From the NCBI GenBank assembly GCA_041859945.1, contig JBFLGC010000009.1, forward strand, positions 1 through 64,000: a stretch of DNA of 64,000 bases. Reading direction: 5' to 3'. This document shows positions 34,629 to 41,192 of this stretch, one piece after another (within the stretch, counting starts at the first letter, position 1; every line of letters begins with the position of its first letter). The translations under genes and the position numbers were made by a program. This DNA comes from Tetragenococcus sp041859945 (GTDB lineage Bacteria; Bacillota; Bacilli; Lactobacillales; Enterococcaceae). Under the pieces are notes generated by a model, which saw only the letters and a list, made by a program, of their open reading frames with translations, was not told the DNA's origin and ran no database searches.

Positions 34629-34856
34629 TTAAGCTTCTTGTTGACTTTCTACATATTTTACTAAATCATCGACTGTCTTGATGTTTTCAGTATTTTCGAT
34701 TTTCACATCAAATTCATCTTCGATTTCATTGATGATTTGGAAAAGGTCCAAGCTATCTGCTTCTAAGTCTTCTTGGATGTTGGTTTCCAATTTGATTTCT
34801 GCCACGTCTGTTCCTAATTCTTCTGCTACGATTTCTTTGATTTTATCGAATACCAT
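34629..34856 (-). CDS. acpP: acyl carrier protein
   Basis: A 75-residue acidic ACP. Ser35 in LEADSLDLFQ accepts the phosphopantetheine arm. SD GGAGGAATTGACAT. Carries growing acyl chains for the whole cluster and also for FabT co-regulation. Confidence 0.95.
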   Translation of the reverse strand: MVFDKIKEIVAEELGTDVAEIKLETNIQEDLEADSLDLFQIINEIEDEFDVKIENTENIKTVDDLVKYVESQQEA

Positions 34857-34902
34857 ATGTCAATTCCTCCAAAAATTTTTTCTTTTTTATAAGACTACAG
34901 GC

Positions 34903-35871
34903 TTATAAAGCATAGACCATGGTTGCCCATGTCAGTCCACCGCCAAAACCTGAAAGTACCACTTTTTGATCAGAACCTAAAACTAAGGTCCCATTTGTCA
35001 CGACTTCATCTAACAAAATCGGGATCGATGCGGCCGAGGTATTGCCGTATTTATCCATATTTTGTAGAAATTTAGCACGTGGCGTTTTTAATTTACGCGC
35101 CATCTTGTCAAGAATGCGCGAGTTGGCTTGATGCAAGAGATAATAATCGATCTCTTCATTTGAACCTGAAACTACTTGGGCGATCGACTGGGCGACATCG
35201 CGCGTTGCAAAATCGAAAATATCACGACCAGCCATTTGCAGATAACGATCAGAAGTCTTGTCTTTTTCAAGATAGGGATTACTTGGCCCCACAAAGCCGG
35301 CGGTCAAAGCCATGGCTCGAGTTCCGTCTGCTTGAATCTTTTCTTCTAGCAAGTGACGCTTGTCGCTTGCTTCAAGCAAGACGCCACCAGCGCCATCACC
35401 AAACAAAACAGCGGTCGTGCGATCGTCCCAGTCAAGGACTTTCGAGAATACTTCGCCACCAATGATCAAGCCCTTTTTTGAACCAGTTTGGATCAGTTTT
35501 TCCCCTAGTGATAGGGCATAAACAAAGCCAGCACAGGCAGCGCTGAGATCAAAAGCAAAAGCATTTCTCGCAGCAAGGGCCCCTTGCACAAGACAAGCAA
35601 CAGATGGACAATTATAATCAGGTGTCATCGTAGCTACGATGATAAAATCCAAACTTTCAGCTTCCAGATCACCTTTTTGTAATAATTGCTTCGCCACTTC
35701 GATACACAAGTCAGAAGTATTTTCTGCCATCGCTAGGTGACGTTCTTTGATACCAGTTCGCGAAAAGATCCATTCATCACTAGTATCCATGATTTGAGCA
35801 AGGTCGTCGTTTGTCACGATTTTTTCAGGTAAATAGCTAGCCGTCTGCGTAATGGCTCCAAATTTTGTCAT
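34903..35871 (-). CDS. fabH: beta-ketoacyl-ACP synthase III
   Basis: A 322-residue initiation condensing enzyme. Catalytic Cys113 (SAACAGFVYAL), His in LLHQANSRI, Asn in YGNTSAAS. Starts 10 bp after fabT. Joins acetyl-CoA with malonyl-ACP. Confidence 0.95.
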   Translation of the reverse strand: MTKFGAITQTASYLPEKIVTNDDLAQIMDTSDEWIFSRTGIKERHLAMAENTSDLCIEVAKQLLQKGDLEAESLDFIIVATMTPDYNCPSVACLVQGALAARNAFAFDLSAACAGFVYALSLGEKLIQTGSKKGLIIGGEVFSKVLDWDDRTTAVLFGDGAGGVLLEASDKRHLLEEKIQADGTRAMALTAGFVGPSNPYLEKDKTSDRYLQMAGRDIFDFATRDVAQSIAQVVSGSNEEIDYYLLHQANSRILDKMARKLKTPRAKFLQNMDKYGNTSAASIPILLDEVVTNGTLVLGSDQKVVLSGFGGGLTWATMVYAL

Positions 35872-35881
35872 CTATCTTCGC

Positions 35882-36322
35882 TCACTTATACTCTAGTAGG
35901 AAATTGTGCAGGTTATCCAAGGCCTTTAATAAAGCCTCTGATTCCTCATCACCCATATCCGCCAAAACAGCATGGACCATTTGGATGTGAAATTGTTGGC
36001 GGACCCGATACAGCAATCTCCCCTTTTTGGTCAAACCTAATTTGACGACTCGTCGATCATCTTCACTACGGATGCGTTCGACATAGTCTTTCTTCACTAA
36101 ACGGTTGATGGCTGTCGTCAAGGTGCCCACAGTGATCGAAAGTTCGCGAGCGACTTCGGAAGTCGTTTTCTTTTTATACATTCCGATAGCTTCGATCGTG
36201 TGCATTTCCGTGATCGACAAATCATTAAATTTTGATTTTTTTAGTTCGGATTCTTCGATCGATAAGATATCGTTAAAGACATCGACTAAAAGTTGGTTGA
36301 TGTTTTCTAAATCTTCATCCAT
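35882..36322 (-). CDS. fabT: FabT, MarR-family regulator of fatty-acid synthesis
   Basis: A 146-residue MarR-family winged-helix repressor (about residues 30-105: TEMHTIEAIG, TVGTLTTAINRLVKKDYVER, SEDDRRVVKLGLTKKG). First gene of the FAS operon, preceded by palindromes of FabT type overlapping its promoter (36345-36401), so autoregulation and control of the whole cluster are expected, with long-chain acyl-ACP as corepressor by family knowledge. Confidence 0.95.
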   Translation of the reverse strand: MDEDLENINQLLVDVFNDILSIEESELKKSKFNDLSITEMHTIEAIGMYKKKTTSEVARELSITVGTLTTAINRLVKKDYVERIRSEDDRRVVKLGLTKKGRLLYRVRQQFHIQMVHAVLADMGDEESEALLKALDNLHNFLLEYK

Positions 36323-36344
36323 TGTTTTTCCACCATCCGAATAG

Positions 36345-36401
36345 TTTGATAATCAAAAGATTTGATAATCAAACTATAATTTATTTACCGGAAAATTGCA
36401 A
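36345..36401 (-). promoter_or_regulatory. fabT operon promoter with two FabT palindromes
   Basis: Minus strand: TTGCAA (36396-36401), 17 bp, TATAGT (36373-36378). TTTGATAATCAAA occurs at 36345-36357 and 36361-36373, the second touching the -10. Both match the FabT operator. Confidence 0.85.
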
Positions 36402-36450
36402 CCTTTTTTGTAAAATTAATTTATCCAGTTATCAAAAAATGCCGGCATAT

Positions 36451-36463
36451 TTTGATAATCAAA
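36451..36463. promoter_or_regulatory. third FabT-type palindrome
   Basis: TTTGATAATCAAA again, 78 bp upstream of the second site and beyond the -35; it may allow looping or serve transcripts from the other side. Confidence 0.7.
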
Positions 36464-36571
36464 GTATTTTTAACTTAAGAAAATTTTAAAAAAACTTTAC
36501 CAAATAACTTTTTTGACACTAAACAAGTCAAATTTTCCAACGATCGCCAATCTTTCCTATTTTCCTTATTA

Positions 36572-37035
36572 TTACCCAAACAGGACCTTCTTTTCGACAT
36601 CATTCCTCCCGTCCTGATATGTGATGGCCAAAGAAATTTTTCCAGTCGTTTTTTCATAGTCAACGACCTTTATTTGTAGATAAAAGTCAGTCGTATTCGC
36701 GTCGATATAACCCACGATCACTTGTTCTTCAGTGCTGATCTTTAATGAAAGATCGCTTTCCCCTTTGGACTTTTCTGAGGCTAGCGATTGATTAGTGGAA
36801 GTGATCGCCTTGTTTTGGTAAATAGGTAAGCTTTTATTGAATAGTTCCTATTTATTTGTATCGCGACAGGGATCTTTCCATAGTCGTTGACTAGATGTAT
36901 GCCAGTTTTATTATGGTTTATTAAAAAAGCACCCAGACCGACGCCGATTACAAAAATCAGACTTATCACGATCAAAAAACAGCTACTTTTTGAGTTTTTC
37001 ATATCATTTAGTAATTTAGGTGATTTGAGAATCAC
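36572..37035 (-). pseudogene. hypothetical membrane-anchored protein, frameshifted
   Basis: The first frame (GTG 37035 down to 36781; SD AAGAGGG) has one transmembrane helix (FLIVISLIFVIGVGLGAFLI) and the start of an outer domain. The second frame continues from about 36840 with SLPIYQNKAITSTNQS, then ISTEEQVIVGYIDANTTDFY and IKVVDYEKTTGKISLAITYQ, ending at TAA 36572-36574. Together they give about 154 residues. The frame switch lies between about 36835 and 36855. The family is not recognised. Confidence 0.55.
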
Positions 37036-37107
37036 CTAACCCTCTTTTCTTTTAGCATTCGTTCGTTTGCTTTATTTATTGGCCGAATCTGACCTTCGTA
37101 ATCGTTA

Positions 37108-37155
37108 AAAAACATCTAAAAAGATCAAATGATCTCTTTAGATGTTTTTTTCTTT
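37108..37155. terminator. bidirectional terminator downstream of the YkuJ-like gene
   Basis: ACATCTAAA pairs with TTTAGATGT, with an inner GATC/GATC step, T-run on both strands. Confidence 0.75.
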
Positions 37156-37156
37156 C

Positions 37157-37387
37157 TTATTGAATCAAATCATAAATTTCCATAGCGACGATATCGATGT
37201 TGTCGAATTGATAAGGTTGATCAGACGCTGATTCTGTCAATTCAAACGTTTCTGTAGTATTATCGTAGGTCACGATACACTTCTCTACACCGTCTTTTTC
37301 AAAGCGACGTACTTGAACTTCATTGTCTTGAGCCTCGATCATGGCTTCAAGACGTTTGATGATTGCGACCAATTGTGAACTTTGCAT
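37157..37387 (-). CDS. DUF1797 (YkuJ-like) protein
   Basis: A 76-residue protein matching the YkuJ/DUF1797 family: an N-terminal helix (LVAIIKRLEAMIEAQ), then beta strands with TYDNTTETFELTE and the closing YQFDNIDIVAMEIYDLIQ. Function unknown. GGAGGAATGATGA precedes ATG 37387. Single-gene unit. Confidence 0.8.
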   Translation of the reverse strand: MQSSQLVAIIKRLEAMIEAQDNEVQVRRFEKDGVEKCIVTYDNTTETFELTESASDQPYQFDNIDIVAMEIYDLIQ

Positions 37388-37561
37388 TCATCATTCCTCC
37401 TTTAGAGCGGGCAAAAAGTTCCTGAGAAATAGCGGGAACTATAGATTTGAGTACTTGTCGATCAAAGCAACTCTTCAAATGCCTTTTCGCTTTCTGACTT
37501 CTGTTATATTGTAACAAATGATAGCCACTCTTGCATCGTTTTTTTAGGATTTTTTTACTTT

Positions 37562-38440
37562 TTAAGATTTTTTTCCATCCGGCCACCAGAGTTTGATCAA
37601 GGCTTGTGTCCCATCATCTTCATACCCTTGATCGGCTAGCTTTTCATACAATTGTTCAGCAAGCGTGGTACTTGGTAAATCAAGGCTCATTTTTTGGGCT
37701 TCGTCTAAAGCGATCTTCAAATCTTTGATAAAATGTTTAACAAAGAAACCCGGACTATAATTTTCAGCCAAGATCCGCGGACTATAATTTGACATCGACC
37801 AATTAGCCGCACTGCCTCCTGTTAAGGTGTCCAAAACTTTTTCCAAATCAAGGCCCGCTTTATTAGCATAGACTAACATCTCGGTCATCCCTGTCATGGT
37901 ACCGGCAATCATGATTTGATTGGCCATTTTAGTATGCTGCCCGCTCCCAGCCCCGCCATGTAAAGTATAGGTCTTACCGATTTGCCGAAAGATCGGTACT
38001 AAACGATCGTAAGCTTCAGCATCGCCTCCGACCATAATGGTAAGGGTGGCATTTTTGGCACCTAAATCACCACCAGAAACGGGCGCATCTAGACTTTTGG
38101 CCGCTCTTTCTTGAGCTGTCGCATAGATTTTTTGCGCTAAAGTCGGGGTACTCGTCGTTAAATCGACTAAAATTTTCCCCGCCACATCGGCAGCAAAAAT
38201 TCCCTTTTTCTCATCATAGTAAACTTCTTCTACATCTCGTGGGTAACCAACCATGGTAAATACGATCTCGCTTGCCGCAGCGATCTCTTTGGGCGTGTCT
38301 TTCCAAGTCGCTCCTTTTTGAACCAAATCGTCGGTCTTGCTTTTGGTCCGATTATAGACAAATAACTCGTGTTCTGCAGCCATCAAATGCTCAACAACAG
38401 CATGGCCCATCACACCTGTTCCTATAAATCCAATTTTCAC
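37562..38440 (-). CDS. NAD(P)-dependent beta-hydroxyacid dehydrogenase family
   Basis: A 292-residue protein of the 3-hydroxyisobutyrate / 6-phosphogluconate-like family: GFIGTGVMGHAVVEHLM (cofactor), DAPVSGGDLGAKNATL (substrate loop), GSGQHTKMANQIM (catalytic Lys). GTG 38440 follows GGAGGGAAGAATC; the TTG five codons upstream contains that SD. Substrate is uncertain. Confidence 0.85.
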   Translation of the reverse strand: MKIGFIGTGVMGHAVVEHLMAAEHELFVYNRTKSKTDDLVQKGATWKDTPKEIAAASEIVFTMVGYPRDVEEVYYDEKKGIFAADVAGKILVDLTTSTPTLAQKIYATAQERAAKSLDAPVSGGDLGAKNATLTIMVGGDAEAYDRLVPIFRQIGKTYTLHGGAGSGQHTKMANQIMIAGTMTGMTEMLVYANKAGLDLEKVLDTLTGGSAANWSMSNYSPRILAENYSPGFFVKHFIKDLKIALDEAQKMSLDLPSTTLAEQLYEKLADQGYEDDGTQALIKLWWPDGKKS

Positions 38441-38625
38441 GATTCTTCCCTCCAATAAGTTTGATTAATTTCAGTATACCGCATATTATTTTGTTTGAAT
38501 ATCGAAAGACTTAAAAAGTCTGACGGGATTGAATAAATTTTTACAATTCAAGGTCGATCTGAAAGCTCGCTGCACTATTCGTCGTGATTCCCAACTGTCC
38601 TTGATTCAATGATTTCGTGACCATA

Positions 38626-38668
38626 TGTCCTTTCTTTGCGATACTTGAATCACCTCAAGTTGGCATAT
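38626..38668. repeat. F1 42-bp repeat, single copy
   Basis: TCCTTTCTTTGCGATACTTG then AATCACCTCAAG, then a CATATG-containing end: one unit of the family arrayed at 49841-50044 and 59334-59436, same orientation as 49.9 kb. It is followed directly by the F4 and F2 arrays. Confidence 0.6.
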
Positions 38669-38680
38669 GGGTCCATCAAA

Positions 38681-38764
38681 GACACTCGCTTTTTATTTTC
38701 TGGTGCCTTTTATGACACTATAGGCACTCCTTTTTCCAATTCGAGTGCCTTTCATTATCATCAT
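38681..38764. repeat. F4 42-bp hairpin repeats, two tandem units
   Basis: Units begin at 38681 (GACACTCG...GGTGCC) and 38723 (GGCACTC...CGAGTGCC), exactly 42 bp apart; each holds an inverted repeat followed by a T-rich stretch. Further copies lie at 40999-41025 and 54709-54735. Confidence 0.65.
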
Positions 38765-38888
38765 TCGGAGCTTTCTCACTGGTGACTTAGCTCTGATTAC
38801 GCCTATTCGGAGCTTTCTCACTGGCGACTTAGCTCTGATTACGTCTATTCGGAGCTTTCTCACTAGTGATTTGGCTCTGATTAGCTTT
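38763..38888. repeat. F2 42-bp tandem repeats, three units
   Basis: Three units of exactly 42 bp start at 38763, 38805 and 38847, each starting ATTCGGAGC. Each has a nested palindrome: GAGCT/AGCTC outside and TCAC/GTGA inside. Unit 3 is the most diverged. The array continues the 42-bp register of the F4 units before it. Confidence 0.85.
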
Positions 38889-38920
38889 CATATAGCTTTT
38901 TCCGACCATTTTCTTAGGAT

Positions 38921-39030
38921 ATTTTCCGCCATAAGCTTGCCTCTCATGCGTTTTTTCGCACTAATAAAACTGATAGGCCAAGCTTTGAACGACACCAAAA
39001 AGATATACTTCTTTAGTAGCAAAAAAAAGT
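38921..39030. repeat. F6 ~105-bp dispersed repeat, copy A
   Basis: It aligns base by base, about 75-80% identical by eye, with 41041-41150; shared blocks include CACTAATAAAACTGATA (CATT... in B) and CTTTGAACGAC. The two encode related peptides in more than one frame (e.g. FFALIKLI), with no start or SD. The rest of 39031-39265 holds no gene except the leader of the dipeptidase. Confidence 0.65.
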
Positions 39031-39265
39031 AAAATGTGTTGGAAATTTTTATGCTACTTCTTTTCTCCAATTTGAATGATTTAGTCGGTTTTAATGAGAT
39101 TCTTGCATCAACTAAACAAACCCAATGTGACATTGACAGCTCAATTGATTAGGCCGCGGTTCGTAAACTATGGTTACGTTTGGACAAAAAATTTCGTTCG
39201 GTACAACTGTTCAATTTGGGAAAATAATGCTAGGATAAGATAAGAATTTACGAGGAGGAATTATC

Positions 39266-40243
39266 ATGAAGGTAATTGATATGCACTGTGATACCATTTT
39301 ACGGATTTACGATTCCAAAAATACGAATGAACCAAAGCATTTACTACAGAATGATTTTCAAATCGACATTGCTAAATTGCAAAAGTCCCATTATTTGATC
39401 CAGAATTTTGCGATGTTTGTCGATATAAAGGCAACAGATGACCCTTATCAAACGGCCAAAGACATGATTGAATGTTACTATGAAGAAATGGCCGCTAATA
39501 TCGGCACCATTTGTCCAATCACTCATTTTTCCGAAATTTCCCAAAATGCAAAGGATGGAAAAATAAGTGCCTTGTTGACAATGGAAGAAGGCGCGCCTTT
39601 ACAAGGTAGTTTGGAAAAACTGCAAGAATTCTATGACCTCGGTGTACGAATGTTGACTTTGACTTGGAATCATCCAAATGAAATTGGATTCCCTAATGCA
39701 GCTTTTTCAGATCAGGCGACCGGTTTGCTTTTAACAGATGACCAAAAAGGCTTGACCAAGGCTGGTATTGATATTGTTCAAAAAATGAATGATATCGGCA
39801 TGATCATCGATGTGTCGCACGGTTCTGATCAATTGGTCTGCGATGTTCTAACCTATACTGATCGACCTTTTGTGGCCAGTCATTCAGATGCCCGCTCTGT
39901 TTGCCCGCATTTTAGAAACCTACCGGACGAATTGATCCGCGACTTAAGTGAACGAGGTGGCGTGATTGGCATCAATTTTAGCGAAGGCTTTTTACATGAC
40001 ACTCCTCATGATCATTTGATCGATGCGATCGTTTCGCACGTCAAACATTTTTACCAAATCGGTGGGATCGATTGTATCGGTATGGGATCAGATTTTGATG
40101 GGATCGCTCCTCATCCAGATCTCGCCGACGCCACCGTCATGCCAGCCATTTATGAAGCACTACGCAATGCTGGTTTTTCTGCCAACGAATGTGATCAAAT
40201 CTTTTATCAAAACGTCTTACGTCTATATAAGGAATTTCTATGA
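39266..40243 (+). CDS. M19-family membrane-dipeptidase-type dipeptidase
   Basis: A 325-residue zinc dipeptidase of the renal dipeptidase family. Metal ligands: DMHCDT (His7, Asp9), MEEGAP (Glu), DVSHGS and VASHSDAR (His), GSDFDG (Asp). No signal peptide, so probably cytoplasmic. CGAGGAGGAATTATC precedes ATG 39266. Hydrolyses dipeptides, often with broad specificity including D-amino-acid ends. Confidence 0.9.
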   Translation: MKVIDMHCDTILRIYDSKNTNEPKHLLQNDFQIDIAKLQKSHYLIQNFAMFVDIKATDDPYQTAKDMIECYYEEMAANIGTICPITHFSEISQNAKDGKISALLTMEEGAPLQGSLEKLQEFYDLGVRMLTLTWNHPNEIGFPNAAFSDQATGLLLTDDQKGLTKAGIDIVQKMNDIGMIIDVSHGSDQLVCDVLTYTDRPFVASHSDARSVCPHFRNLPDELIRDLSERGGVIGINFSEGFLHDTPHDHLIDAIVSHVKHFYQIGGIDCIGMGSDFDGIAPHPDLADATVMPAIYEALRNAGFSANECDQIFYQNVLRLYKEFL

Positions 40244-40249
40244 TAGAAA

Positions 40250-40290
40250 TAGGATCTCCCAAAAGTCCGACTTTTAGGAGATCCTGTCTT
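40250..40290. terminator. terminator between dipeptidase and the glycine-rich protein
   Basis: AGGATCTCC and GGAGATCCT pair, extended by AAAAG/CTTTT, then GTCTTTTA; convergent genes share it. Confidence 0.75.
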
Positions 40291-40497
40291 TTAGAATAAA
40301 AATGAGCTAAGTGAGGCCATAATGATTAGGGTGATACCGAAAAATTGTAGCATACAACCACCACAACCGCGCCGATAAGGACTTCCGCCCCACATTGGTC
40401 CTCTAGGAGGCGGTGGTCGATGCCCACCTCTGCCTCCAGGTCCGCCCATGCCGCCACCTCCTGGGCTGCCTTGACGTCCACCACCTGGGCCTGGCAT
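40291..40497 (-). CDS. glycine/proline-rich small membrane protein
   Basis: A 68-residue protein: glycine- and proline-rich first half (GPGGGRQGSPGGGGMGG then PPPPRGP), a CGGC motif (about residues 45-48: RRGCGGCMLQF), and one C-terminal hydrophobic helix (FFGITLIIMASLSSFLF). AAAGGGGGAATGCGATA precedes ATG 40497. Not recognised beyond 'glycine-rich membrane protein'. The two cysteines next to the helix and the disordered head are unusual. Confidence 0.6.
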   Translation of the reverse strand: MPGPGGGRQGSPGGGGMGGPGGRGGHRPPPPRGPMWGGSPYRRGCGGCMLQFFGITLIIMASLSSFLF

Positions 40498-40785
40498 ATC
40501 GCATTCCCCCTTTCAAGTTTTGATTAGCATAGCACACAATGCATGGTTTAACATTGGTATAGGGACGAACAATAAGAAAAATATAAGCAAAATTCAGTTC
40601 CAGTTAAGTTTTCTGAACATTCATCTCTATTTGTATAATGGTTTAAAAAAACTATACCCAAGCTTGAGGTGATTAATCTCTAGAAAAAATAAAAATTGAG
40701 TCCCAGATTGTAATCCAGATTTTCAAATTTTGGACTTAAACGAGATGATCCTGAACTTACCAAGTAAATAGTTGGTTTTAAATGA
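40498..40785. other. gene-free A/T-rich stretch
   Basis: No frame has a start, SD and conserved content. A short inverted repeat (GAGGTGATTAATCTC, about 40665-40680) and a TATAATGG near 40637 are seen, but no gene follows. Confidence 0.35.
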
Positions 40786-40822
40786 TCTATAGTTGTTAGT
40801 TTGGGAAACTAATAACCATAGA
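40786..40822. repeat. F5 hairpin repeat
   Basis: TCTATAGTTGTTAGTTT pairs with AAACTAATAACCATAGA across GGG with two mismatches, then ATTTCGTTTTC. Related to the tandem hairpins at 17454-17525 (same TCTATNGTTGT...AACCATAGATTT frame). Confidence 0.6.
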
Positions 40823-40998
40823 TTTCGTTTTCCTCCATTTTAACAAAAATCGGGTTTTTGCTGGGTCAATTTTCAATTAAAATCGGTTCTAATAAAAAAA
40901 TAGCTTTTATTAGTCTAAGTTCCTTCTTTTGTATCAATGCTTTCTTAATCACCATCCGATTCCTAATGCCTCCTTGGTATCTTTCTTTTGGGACCATA

Positions 40999-41150
40999 GG
41001 CACTCGCTTTTCAATTTCGGGTGCCTTTCATCTTCTAGATTATTTTCAGCTGTAAACTTACCCATCAAGTGCTTTTTCGCATTAATAAAACTGATACACC
41101 AGTCTTTGAACGACGAAAAAAGAGATACTTTTTTTAATAGTCAAAAAAAA
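40999..41150. repeat. F4 hairpin followed by F6 repeat, copy B
   Basis: GGCACTCG (40999-41006) pairs with CGGGTGCC (41018-41025) and TTTCAT follows, then the F6 block (41041-41150). The order F4 then F6 is the same at 38681-39030, except that F2 units sit between there. Overlaps the terminator of ptsI. Confidence 0.65.
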
Positions 41151-41180
41151 AACGAGATATCCGTAGACATCTCGTTTTTC
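41143..41180 (-). terminator. terminator of ptsHI
   Basis: AACGAGAT (41151-41158) pairs with ATCTCGTT (41169-41176); on the minus strand it ends in about ten T. Confidence 0.85.
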
Positions 41181-41192
41181 AAATCTTATCTT

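Noticed and set aside
38745..39032. 95-codon frame over the F2/F6 repeats on the plus strand
   Set aside because: Repetition of 42 bp keeps any frame open; no SD, no family.
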